This document shows, piece after piece, positions 29,494 through 37,404 of a DNA stretch of 64,000 bases. Numbering within the stretch: the stretch's first letter is position 1; every line of letters starts with the position of its first letter. The notes below the pieces were generated by a model. The model was not told where the DNA came from. It did no database searches and worked only from the letters and a program-made list of their open reading frames with translations. The DNA lies in assembly GCF_002777745.1 (NCBI RefSeq), contig NZ_MEIO01000025.1, positions 124,001-188,000 of the forward strand, written 5' to 3'. The stretch comes from Snodgrassella alvi. GTDB lineage: Bacteria > Pseudomonadota > Gammaproteobacteria > Burkholderiales > Neisseriaceae. Position numbers and translations under genes: made by a program.

Positions 29494-29707
29494 GAAAATT
29501 CCTCTAAAAATTGACTGTAACCGTGTCAATTATAGAGAGGGGTGAGTTTTTTTGCAAAAAAATGTTATTAAATTTTATCAATTATAATTATTGATATTTT
29601 TTATATTATTTACAATACTTTATTTTTATTAGTTTATTTCTTTTTCAGTGCAGAATAAAGATGAAATCTATTTCCATTAATCATATAGTTTTTTGTGTAA
29701 ATGGTTA

Positions 29708-29778
29708 ATTATAGCATTTAAAAAAACGGATTATGACGGATAAAATTGCTCTATTAGAGAATTTTTGATATTGATCAA
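29708..29778 (-). promoter_or_regulatory. FNR site and extended -10 promoter upstream of the roadblock gene
   Basis: TTGATATTGATCAA at 29765-29778 is a perfect FNR consensus (TTGAT-N4-ATCAA). On the minus strand an extended -10, TGCTATAAT, lies at 29716-29708. A start about 7 bases further (near 29701) would put the FNR site centre near -70.5, close to the class I activator position (-71.5). The untranslated leader would be about 200 bases. The site is seen; regulation is inference. The remainder of the 29494-30193 spacer is AT-rich and holds no gene that I can support. Confidence 0.65.
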
Positions 29779-30073
29779 GTTATATCGTTAAATTCAAAGA
29801 GAATAAATTTCTGGTTTTATGCTATCTGATTCTTGCTAGTATCTATTCAACTCTTTAAGCAAATATTCTTTATTAAAAATCTCAACAGTTTATAAATTTG
29901 CTAAAATATGTAAATGTCAAATTTTATTAAATTAATTTTTGTTTTTATTAAGAATTAAGTTGATTATTTATTATGTGGCTTAAAGAAATATTCAGGGTAG
30001 GAAATGAAATATGTCTTATTTGGATAAATATGGTTGAATTTTGGGTAAAGATGAAGTTGATGCTGGATGGTTT

Positions 30074-30102
30074 GACAGGTTGTTATCAGATAACAACCTG
30101 TC
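30074..30102. repeat. 29-bp near-perfect palindrome without a T run
   Basis: GACAGGTTGTTAT (30074-30086) and ATAACAACCTGTC (30090-30102) form a perfect 13-bp stem with a 3-base loop. No T tract follows on either strand. It lies 92 bp downstream of parE. It could be a protein-binding site, a transcript-end stabiliser or a factor-assisted terminator. Confidence 0.7.
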
Positions 30103-30193
30103 GAATAAAGGAGATTATGCTTTTAGGCTAATCTTGTGTTTTAAGCGATGTTTATAAACGTTAACAGAATAAATTTGCGTGTTTCGGTTTGAA

Positions 30194-32179
30194 TTATATA
30201 TCGGCTTCTACTTTATCTCCTTCTGCTTCCATCCAGATGCGACGGGAAGCTGCTTCCCCTTTACCCATTAGTTTAATAAATATTTTATGGGTTTCGCTAT
30301 TTGCTTCATCTGGAATCTGTACTTGTAACAGGCAGCGGGTATCTGGATTCATGGTAGTGTCTTTAAGCTGATCAGGATTCATTTCACCCAGACCTTTAAA
30401 CCGGCTGATACTGTAGGCATTTTCTTTTACTTTTTCTAGTTGTAGCCGTTCCAGAATGCTATCAAGCTCTGCCTGATCCTGAGCGTAGAGTTTTCGTGCT
30501 GGTTTGTTTTTTCCCTGAGCATTAACATCTACACGAAAAAGCGGAGGTTGAGCTACGTAGATATGACCGGCTTCAATCAGGCGCGGGAAATGGGTGTAAA
30601 ATAGGGTAAGTAACAGTACTTGTATGTGAGCGCCATCTACGTCTGCGTCAGATAATATGGCAATTTTGCCATAACGCAAGCCAGATAAGTCAGGATTATC
30701 GTTTTTTCCATGCGGATCTACGCCAATGGCTACTGAGATATCATGAATTTCGGCATTACCGAATAATTGATCACGATGGATTTCGAAGCTGTTTAAAACT
30801 TTACCACGTAAAGGAAGAATTGCCTGAGTGTTTTTGTCGCGTGCAAGTTTAGCTGAACCGCCGGCAGAATCACCTTCAACCAGAAATAGTTCATTTTCGC
30901 GTATATCTTCACTTTCGCAATCGGTTAGTTTACCTGGTAAAACGGCTACGCCTGAACCTTTTTTCTTTTCTATTTTTTTAGCTGAGCGCATACGTGCCTG
31001 AGCTTGATGAATGGCTAGTTCAGCAATTTTTTTACCAATATCGATATTCTGATTTAACCACAACTCTAAGGGATCGCCGCACATGGTAGAAACCAGCTTG
31101 AGTGCATCACGGCTGGTGAGTTTGTCTTTTGTCTGGCCTTGAAACTGCGGGTCTAGAAGTCGGGCTGAAAGGACAAAGGCTACTCGTGAAAAAACGTCAT
31201 CAGATTGTAATTTTACGCCGCGCGGAAGCAAGTTGTGATGGTTAATAAAATTATTTACGGCATGAAAAACTGCCTGCTTCAGGCCAGCTTCGTGAGTACC
31301 ACCTATAGCGGTGGGAATCAGGTTAACATAACTTTCACTTGGAGCATGGCCTTCTTCTACCCATGTTAATGCATATGCAGCACCTTCACCCTGATTGAAA
31401 TCAGTTTCATGATTGGTATTTAAATAATTTTCGCTAGCAAAAATTGGGGTTACGGTCGGGGTATCTGCGAGTAAATCGAGTAAATAGCTTTTCAGACCAT
31501 TAGGGTAGTGCCAGTTTTGTGTTTGTACTTCATCTGTGTTGTTGAGATAGCGGGTGAGGGTAACGCTAACTCCCGGCAATAAAACTGCTTTGGCACGTAA
31601 AGAGCGTTCAAGTTCGGCTAGATTGTAGTGTGGATTATCAAAGTAGTGTCCGTCTGGCCAGATACGAACTTCTGTGCCACTGTCTTTACTGGAACATTTG
31701 CCAATCACTGACAAAGGTTGGATAACATCCCCACCAGCAAAGGCGATATGGTAAATTTTTCCGGATCTTTTAACTGTAACTTCCAGACGTGTGGACAAAG
31801 CATTGGTTACAGAAACACCTACACCATGCAAGCCACCTGAAAAGGCATAGGCTCCATCGCCACTTTTTTTATTGAATTTACCGCCCGCATGAAGTTGGGT
31901 GAATACCAGTTCAACAACGGGTACCTGTTCTGTTGGGTGTAATCCGGTAGGAATGCCACGGCCATTGTCTCTGACTGTAACAGAACCATCCTGATTCAGG
32001 GTAACATCGATATTTTGTGCGTAGCCACCCAGCGCTTCATCAGCTGCATTGTCAATAACCTCTTGAATGATGTGGGTAGGACTTTCCGTTCTGGTATACA
32101 TTCCGGGACGTTCTTTGACAGGCGCTAGACCTTTCAGAACGGTGACGCTGGATTCATCGTAAGTTATGGGTTTACTCAT
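30194..32179 (-). CDS. parE: DNA topoisomerase IV subunit B
   Basis: ParE is the ATPase subunit of topoisomerase IV, which decatenates daughter chromosomes. The 661 aa protein has the GHKL ATP site (EVIDNAADEALGG near residue 40, DNGRGIPTG near 72, GGLHGVG near 115), a transducer domain, and the TOPRIM motif LFLVEGDSAGGSAK near 430. The DADVDGAHI metal site and a C-terminal IWMEAE region follow. Lack of the GyrB insertion identifies ParE, not GyrB. parC is not in the window. Confidence 0.96.
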   Translation of the reverse strand: MSKPITYDESSVTVLKGLAPVKERPGMYTRTESPTHIIQEVIDNAADEALGGYAQNIDVTLNQDGSVTVRDNGRGIPTGLHPTEQVPVVELVFTQLHAGGKFNKKSGDGAYAFSGGLHGVGVSVTNALSTRLEVTVKRSGKIYHIAFAGGDVIQPLSVIGKCSSKDSGTEVRIWPDGHYFDNPHYNLAELERSLRAKAVLLPGVSVTLTRYLNNTDEVQTQNWHYPNGLKSYLLDLLADTPTVTPIFASENYLNTNHETDFNQGEGAAYALTWVEEGHAPSESYVNLIPTAIGGTHEAGLKQAVFHAVNNFINHHNLLPRGVKLQSDDVFSRVAFVLSARLLDPQFQGQTKDKLTSRDALKLVSTMCGDPLELWLNQNIDIGKKIAELAIHQAQARMRSAKKIEKKKGSGVAVLPGKLTDCESEDIRENELFLVEGDSAGGSAKLARDKNTQAILPLRGKVLNSFEIHRDQLFGNAEIHDISVAIGVDPHGKNDNPDLSGLRYGKIAILSDADVDGAHIQVLLLTLFYTHFPRLIEAGHIYVAQPPLFRVDVNAQGKNKPARKLYAQDQAELDSILERLQLEKVKENAYSISRFKGLGEMNPDQLKDTTMNPDTRCLLQVQIPDEANSETHKIFIKLMGKGEAASRRIWMEAEGDKVEADI

Positions 32180-32217
32180 AGTTTTATTTTTAGAGATATA
32201 TCAATGCCAATATAAAA

Positions 32218-32254
32218 CAAATTACCGTAAAAAAATAATTTTTTCGGTAATTTG
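32218..32254 (-). terminator. terminator of rppH
   Basis: CAAATTACCG and CGGTAATTTG pair across a 17-base loop that is itself A/T self-complementary. It lies between the rppH stop and parE on the same strand and would end rppH transcription. Confidence 0.6.
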
Positions 32255-32307
32255 TTTCTGGTTGATGTTGTAGTAAGGAAATATGGTACAGATTGGATTG
32301 CCGATAT

Positions 32308-32847
32308 TTATTCAGCCAGTGAATATTCATCATCATGATTCTGGCGAGTTTGAACAAAATCAGCCCAGCTTGGCAGTTCATGCAAAAATCGTGACAGTTC
32401 ATGCAATGCATTCAGATAGACGCTACGTTTAAATTCAATAACTTCGTCTACTGGTGCCCAATACTGATGCCAGCGCCACGCATCAAATTCCGGATGATGG
32501 GTGGCACGTAGTTGAACATCGCTTTCCCGTCCAGTTAGGCGCAGCAGATACCATATCTGTTTCTGTCCTTTATAGGAACCTCGCCATTCGCGTTTAATCC
32601 AATGCGTGGGTACATCATAACGCAGCCAGTCACGTGTCCGCCCGATTATTTTGACGTGATGTGGTAGCAGGCCTACTTCTTCCATCAGTTCGCGATACAT
32701 GGCCGCCTCTGGACTTTCGCCTGGTTTGATGCCTCCCTGCGGAAACTGCCATGAGTGTTCGTGTACCCGTTTGCCCCAAAAAACCTCGTTACGGTCGTTG
32801 GTGATGATTATCCCGACATTGGGGCGATAACCTTCTCTGTCTAACAT
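32308..32847 (-). CDS. rppH: RNA pyrophosphohydrolase
   Basis: RppH removes pyrophosphate from triphosphorylated mRNA 5' ends and triggers RNase E decay. From the ATG at 32847 it is 179 aa starting [14 protein letters not shown], as in E. coli RppH (176 aa). The Nudix box GGIKPGE to RELMEEVGL is complete. The longer upstream frame has no supported start. Confidence 0.95.
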   Translation of the reverse strand: MLDREGYRPNVGIIITNDRNEVFWGKRVHEHSWQFPQGGIKPGESPEAAMYRELMEEVGLLPHHVKIIGRTRDWLRYDVPTHWIKREWRGSYKGQKQIWYLLRLTGRESDVQLRATHHPEFDAWRWHQYWAPVDEVIEFKRSVYLNALHELSRFLHELPSWADFVQTRQNHDDEYSLAE

Positions 32848-33100
32848 GGTAATTCGCCCGATAAATAAATTGGATTTTCGCACAAATCAGGGTATGAGAC
32901 CAGTAAGGATTAAATCAGAGGTGCTTTATTATCAAAGTTATTCTTTGTGTGATTACTGAACAATACTTATGATCTGTTAAGGTTAGCAGAACTGGAATTG
33001 ATCTGTTAATTGCTATTATAAGAATGGCTTAGTGTATCAGATGACCAAGAGGTTTACGTCTGTTTTATTGCTAAATAGCTGGCAAAATAGAATTTATCTA

Positions 33101-33137
33101 AAAATAAAGCCATATCTGATAGATACGGCTTTATTTT
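33101..33137 (-). terminator. terminator of the small basic gene at 33155
   Basis: AAAATAAAGCC and GGCTTTATTTT lie at the ends of a stem of about 16 bp with one mismatch. T-rich sequence follows on the minus strand, 17 bp after the stop of the small gene. Confidence 0.75.
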
Positions 33138-33154
33138 GTTTGATCTAATCAGTT

Positions 33155-33295
33155 TTACGAATGAATGGGTTCTAGAGTATGAATAGCTTTCTCGTTTTCA
33201 CGAATCTGCTCTTTGTTATTGTCTGGCTGGGCATGCTGATAAAAAGCAGCGCGTTTGGCAGCCTGAAAAATTTGTAGTCTACGACGGTGTTGCAT
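33155..33295 (-). CDS. 46-aa basic protein of unknown function
   Basis: From the ATG at 33295, which has an AAAGGA site 9 bases upstream, the product is 46 aa. It has a strongly basic N-terminus (MQHRRRLQIFQAAKRAAF) followed by a polar helix (NNKEQIRENEKA). A terminator follows directly, so it forms its own transcription unit. I do not recognise it. A nucleic-acid or ribosome-binding peptide is possible. A longer in-frame start at 33343 is less well placed. Confidence 0.55.
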   Translation of the reverse strand: MQHRRRLQIFQAAKRAAFYQHAQPDNNKEQIRENEKAIHTLEPIHS

Positions 33296-33540
33296 AATTA
33301 AATCCTTTCTCGCTTGTCGGTGTTGTGCACCAACTGTTGTCATTTATAGCTTGTGTGTACAGACGATCCTAGATAGTTAATATATTGGTAAAGTTGTCTG
33401 TACTGTTTTTGTTTTTAACATAATTATTTATTTGTTCACCAACAATATATAAGATATAGCAGACTTTTGCAAGGCAGTAATCTGTGTCTGCTTTTAAGTG
33501 TTGAGGTAATTGAGTGCCGAGAGAGTGGCGATTTATAGAA

Positions 33541-33568
33541 AGTTCAGGCAGCAGAAGCTGCCTGAAAC
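33541..33568 (-). terminator. terminator of rhlE with DUS-like inverted repeat
   Basis: TTCAGGCAGC (33543-33552) and GCTGCCTGAA (33557-33566) form a 10-bp stem with an AGAA loop just past the rhlE stop. The arms carry AAGCTGCCTGAA, as in the terminator at 24855. Confidence 0.75.
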
Positions 33569-33586
33569 TATAATGATGATTAGAAA

Positions 33587-34909
33587 TTAAGATTTAGGCT
33601 GGCTGTTGCTATTACGTCTGTTTTGCTGGTTGCTGCGCTGACGGTTCGCTGGATTGTTTTGGCGGGTACGGTTTGGTTGCAAGTCACCATTCTGACGCCG
33701 GCTGCCGCTTTTGCTGTGGTTACCGAATGAACGACGACCTTTATTCGCTATTTTACCTGAACGTTTGCGGGTAGGTTCCATGCCGGGGATGGTTTGTTCT
33801 GGCAATTTCCGATTCAGGTATCGTTCTATTTTATGTACTTTGATGTACTCGTTTACTTCAGCAAATGTGATGGCTAGACCTGTGCGGCCAGCGCGGCCAG
33901 TTCGGCCGATGCGGTGTACATAGTCTTCAGCCTGTTTAGGCAAGTCATAGTTAATTACGTGGGTAATGGTAGGTACATCAATGCCACGCGCAGCGACATC
34001 TGTAGCTACCAGAATTTTAATCCGCCCTTTACGTAAATCCATCAGTGTGCGGTTACGCCAGCCCTGAGGCATATCGCCATGCAGGCAGTTGGCTGAAAAT
34101 CCTTTTTCATACAATTCATCAGCCAGTTGTTCGGACATGGCTTTGGTAGCTGTAAAGATTACAGCCTGATCAATGCTGGTATCGCGTAAAATATGGTCAA
34201 GTAGTCTGTTTTTGTGTCTTATATCATCGCAATAAAGCAATTGTTCATCAATTTTGCCCTGTTTTTCTTCGCGGGCAATATCAATTTTCTGTGGCTGCTG
34301 GGTTAGTTTCTGCGCCAATTTGCCAACCATGCCATCCCATGTAGCCGAAAATAACAGGGTTTGACGTTCTGCTGGTGTGGCGGCAACGATGGTTTCAATA
34401 TCATCAATAAAGCCCATATCAAGCATACGATCGGCTTCATCTAAAATCAGTACTTCTAGACGGCTAAAGTCAATTCGCCCCTGACGCATGTGATCCATTA
34501 ATCGTCCCGGTGTGGCAACAATCAGGTCAATCGGGCGGGATAAAGCACGGATTTGTTGGCCAAAAGCTGTACCACCTACTAATGTTACTGTGCGCAGCCA
34601 TGGCATGTTTTTACCATAAATCTGGGCATTTTTTTCTACCTGCTGGGCTAATTCGCGTGTAGGTGTTAAAACCAGAGCCCGAGGACCTTTGCCTGATTTT
34701 TCACTGCGTTTTAGTAATTTTTGCAGGGTAGGTAATAAGAATGCGGCAGTTTTACCAGAGCCAGTCTGAGCAGAAACCATTAAATCCTGATTATTCAGAA
34801 CGGCAGGAATGGATTCCATTTGTACTGGCGTAGGTGTTTCATAGCCAGCAGCAATCAATGCGGTAGTAAGTTGTTTGTCTAAGTGTAAATCCGAAAAAGA
34901 CAATGTCAT
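33587..34909 (-). CDS. rhlE: DEAD-box RNA helicase RhlE
   Basis: An ATP-dependent RNA helicase for ribosome assembly and mRNA turnover. From the ATG at 34909 (AAAGGA site) it is 440 aa. In order: Q motif (FSDLHL and PTPVQ), Walker A AQTGSGKT near residue 45, LILDEADRMLDMGF, SAT, and the second RecA domain with ARGIDVPT and HRIGRTGR. A disordered basic tail follows from about 375, rich in Arg, Asn, Gln and Ser, as in RhlE. A hairpin overlaps its ribosome site and a long leader precedes it. Confidence 0.93.
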   Translation of the reverse strand: MTLSFSDLHLDKQLTTALIAAGYETPTPVQMESIPAVLNNQDLMVSAQTGSGKTAAFLLPTLQKLLKRSEKSGKGPRALVLTPTRELAQQVEKNAQIYGKNMPWLRTVTLVGGTAFGQQIRALSRPIDLIVATPGRLMDHMRQGRIDFSRLEVLILDEADRMLDMGFIDDIETIVAATPAERQTLLFSATWDGMVGKLAQKLTQQPQKIDIAREEKQGKIDEQLLYCDDIRHKNRLLDHILRDTSIDQAVIFTATKAMSEQLADELYEKGFSANCLHGDMPQGWRNRTLMDLRKGRIKILVATDVAARGIDVPTITHVINYDLPKQAEDYVHRIGRTGRAGRTGLAITFAEVNEYIKVHKIERYLNRKLPEQTIPGMEPTRKRSGKIANKGRRSFGNHSKSGSRRQNGDLQPNRTRQNNPANRQRSNQQNRRNSNSQPKS

Positions 34910-34917
34910 GATTTTCC

Positions 34918-34938
34918 TTTGGTTAACGATCAACCAAA
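34918..34938 (-). promoter_or_regulatory. hairpin overlapping the rhlE ribosome binding site
   Basis: On the minus strand TTTGGTT (34938-34932) and AACCAAA (34924-34918) form a 7-bp stem with a 7-base loop. The last As of the second arm are the first bases of the AAAGGA site for rhlE (34920-34911). Folding would partly hide the site, as in cold-responsive or autoregulated helicase leaders. The pairing is seen; regulation is inference. Confidence 0.5.
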
Positions 34939-35325
34939 CGTAATAATCTAGTTTTTAAAGGAGAAATTAGATTATAAGAAACTGTTGCTAGCTTAAGCCA
35001 AGTAGGAAAATAAACAAAGATAGCAATTGGTTGTCGTAAGCGTGTGTGTTTGGGTTTGTTATACATCGGCGACAACCAAGCAACGGACGCATTGCTGCGG
35101 ATGTTGGTAGGCGGCGTTACATAATAATGGTGATATTGAGTACGTCGCGCTTAATCAGGTTGCAAACGATGGCTTCAAATTATCTGGTTTATTATAGGAT
35201 ATAGCGGCTTTTTAAGCAACTAGATGTATGGGGAAGTGGTAAAGAATACTCTGGGGTATAAGATGGTTTTTTCCGTTACAATGTGGCTGTTAGCGTGATT
35301 ATGGCAGATATGTAAAGTTTTATTT
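34939..35325. other. divergent spacer with a long-range inverted repeat
   Basis: A 387-bp region between rhlE (-) and the methyltransferase gene (+), more GC-rich than most spacers here. TTGGTTGTCG (35027-35036) and CGACAACCAA (35070-35079) can pair across 33 bases. No open frame is convincing. It may hold a long structured rhlE leader or a small RNA, together with both promoters. Confidence 0.45.
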
Positions 35326-36273
35326 ATGAGTAATGATATTGGTGCGTTTGCCAACCGTCTTGGCAAAAATATTAAACATTTGCGCAAATGGGCGCAGCGT
35401 CAAGGGCTGGAAGCGTGGCGTATGTATGATCGTGATGTGCCGCAATATCCTTTTGCTGTGGATATTTATGCGGATCATGTTCATTTGCAGGAGTACGATA
35501 CTGGCTGGCTGATGCATAAGTCTGAATATGAAGAATGGCTGGCAGAAGTTATGGAGGCAATTGTATTTGTAACTGGTTTGCCCAGTGAACATATTCATTT
35601 GAAAAGACGGCAGCGTCAGAAAGGTAAGGAGCAGTATGAAAAAACCGGTGCTGATGGCACGGATTTTGTGATTCATGAGTATGGACGGGCTTTTTGGGTG
35701 AATCTGGATAAATATCTGGATACCGGTTTATTTCTTGATCACCGTCATACGCGTCAGAAAATAGGTGCTATGGCAGCAGGTAAACGTTTTCTTAATCTTT
35801 TTGCGTATACGGGCAGTTTTTCGGTATATGCTGGCACTGGTGGTGCTTTATCTAGTGAAACTGTTGATTTATCTAATACTTATTTGCAATGGGCTCGACG
35901 TAATTTTGAGCTGAATGGTCTGGATATGCATGTGCATCAGCTTGTGCGGGCTGATGTGTTTCAATATTTGCAGAAAGCTGCTGAAGAAGGGAAGCAGTTT
36001 GATTTGATCGTAATGGATCCGCCAAGTTTCTCTAATAGTAAGAAAATGTTGGATATTCTTGATGTTCAGGCTGATCAGGAGAAATTAATAGATGGTGCTA
36101 TGCGCTTGTTATCAGCGCAGGGAACTTTGTTTTTTTCAAATAATCTGCGCAGTTTTACGCTGAATTCTGCTCTGGAACAGCGTTATCGGGTAAGTAATAT
36201 TTCTAGAAAAACGGTGCCGGAAGATTTTCGTAATGACCGCATTCACCAGTGCTGGGAGATCAGGAAGCGTTAA
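35326..36273 (+). CDS. 23S rRNA methyltransferase, RlmK-like (RlmL C-terminal domain homologue)
   Basis: A 315 aa SAM-dependent methyltransferase matching the C-terminal half of E. coli RlmL (RlmK), which makes m7G2069 in 23S rRNA. Shared segments are FANRLGKNIKHLRKWA, a PUA-like HIHLKRRQRQKG, WVNLDKYLDTGLFLDHR, SAM-binding LNLFAYTGSFSVYA near residue 155, and the catalytic DPPSFSNSK near 228. The RlmL half (THUMP and m2G methyltransferase) is absent here, so the two activities are probably split. RlmI is an alternative name used for related proteins. Confidence 0.85.
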   Translation: MSNDIGAFANRLGKNIKHLRKWAQRQGLEAWRMYDRDVPQYPFAVDIYADHVHLQEYDTGWLMHKSEYEEWLAEVMEAIVFVTGLPSEHIHLKRRQRQKGKEQYEKTGADGTDFVIHEYGRAFWVNLDKYLDTGLFLDHRHTRQKIGAMAAGKRFLNLFAYTGSFSVYAGTGGALSSETVDLSNTYLQWARRNFELNGLDMHVHQLVRADVFQYLQKAAEEGKQFDLIVMDPPSFSNSKKMLDILDVQADQEKLIDGAMRLLSAQGTLFFSNNLRSFTLNSALEQRYRVSNISRKTVPEDFRNDRIHQCWEIRKR

Positions 36274-36302
36274 TCAGTGAAATTTATTTGCAGGAGATGA
36301 TG

Positions 36303-36920
36303 ATGGTTGGGAAGAGATATATGGAGCTTGCTATACGTGTATTTGGTATGTTGTGGTTACTTGTGCCAGTTGCCAATGCAGCCGTAATTTACCATTCAGG
36401 TCATGGCGAACGCGATATTATTGTTGATTTACCTGTTTCATCAACTACTACTATAAATAAAACTGTACATATTAATGCACCGGCTGGTACAACAGTGATT
36501 TACTCGGACACGCCGGTTTATCCGGCTGTGCGGCCGTATCCACAGTACCCAACCGTTTTACCATATCCTCCGGTTTATCCAGTATCTTCCAGTATCAGTT
36601 TACGTCCGGTAAGTCGCGTTTGCTTGCGAAATGACTCTATTTCTTATGATTGGCAGTCAGTTAGGCTTGATGCTTGTTCTAGTGGTGAAATCAGTGAGGC
36701 TATGTATTTTCATCAGGGGCAGGTATGGCTCAATAGTCGTTGCCTTGCTGTAAGAAATAATGTTGTAGGAACGGTTTCCTGTGCACTCAACAGGGAAAAT
36801 AACTGGCTATTAATTGGTCGTCAGTTACGCGATCGCAACAGCAATTTATGTGTGGATGGGGCACAAGGACGTTTGCAGTTGCAGACTTGCCGTGATGTGA
36901 TGAGTCAACAATTTCATTAA
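36303..36920 (+). CDS. exported protein with Pro/Tyr-rich linker and ricin-type beta-trefoil domain
   Basis: From the third ATG of a triplet at 36297-36305, preceded by CAGGAG, the product is 205 aa. A signal peptide (VFGMLWLLVPVANA) is followed by a Thr-rich segment and a Pro/Tyr-rich stretch (PVYPAVRPYPQYP and similar, about residues 70-100). The last 100 residues have three repeats typical of ricin-B trefoils: VCLRND to VRLDAC, CLAVRN to GTVSC, and LCVDGAQ to LQLQTC with a final SQQF. The exact QxW is eroded to QVW or QQF. I infer a secreted or surface glycan-binding protein. The frame begins 25 bp inside the methyltransferase gene, but the chosen start lies after its stop. Confidence 0.6.
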   Translation: MVGKRYMELAIRVFGMLWLLVPVANAAVIYHSGHGERDIIVDLPVSSTTTINKTVHINAPAGTTVIYSDTPVYPAVRPYPQYPTVLPYPPVYPVSSSISLRPVSRVCLRNDSISYDWQSVRLDACSSGEISEAMYFHQGQVWLNSRCLAVRNNVVGTVSCALNRENNWLLIGRQLRDRNSNLCVDGAQGRLQLQTCRDVMSQQFH

Positions 36921-37149
36921 TGCTGCTAATGGATCTGTATGAATATTTTTTATAAGTTACATAGTTATATTTTATTAATATAAGCTGATTTTACTAATAA
37001 TATGCTTTATTGAGACTATTAAAATTATTTTTACTGGGTAGAGTTTTAAATTTTTTGGCAATTTTCGTAATAATATATTTATTTATGTTAATATGATGTT
37101 TGCTAATATCATTTTTGAATTTGCTAGATTTCATGGTTGGAATTTAAAA

Positions 37150-37284
37150 ATGCAGGCAGTTGAGTTTATTCATGCTAAACGTGTTTTGATTATGGCTGTT
37201 GTGCAGGCTTCCGGTCAGACCTGTGAAGTTCAGCATGCATTGATTTTTGAGGGGGAATCATTTGATTATTGGTATGATTTCTAA
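37150..37284 (+). CDS. 44-aa conserved-looking small protein, unknown
   Basis: A short frame beginning MQAVEFIHAKRVLIMAVVQ and ending FDYWYDF. The segment is clearly more GC-rich than the flanking AT-rich spacers, which suggests real coding. The ribosome site is weak (a GGA 9 bases upstream). An earlier in-frame ATG at 37093 lies in AT-rich sequence and is less likely. Function unknown. Confidence 0.4.
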   Translation: MQAVEFIHAKRVLIMAVVQASGQTCEVQHALIFEGESFDYWYDF

Positions 37285-37404
37285 GGTAAAAAATTGTTGA
37301 TATATTTTAGGGTCTTTGGTTTGACCCAGATGACTATATCAGCAGGATTGTTTGATTTAAGCTAATATTTTCTATAATTCTAGGTAAGGTTACTGTATAC
37401 CGTT

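Noticed and set aside
29575-29592. ATCAATTATAATTATTGAT palindrome as a regulator site
   Set aside because: The half-sites face the wrong way for FNR or CRP, and A/T palindromes are frequent in this spacer.
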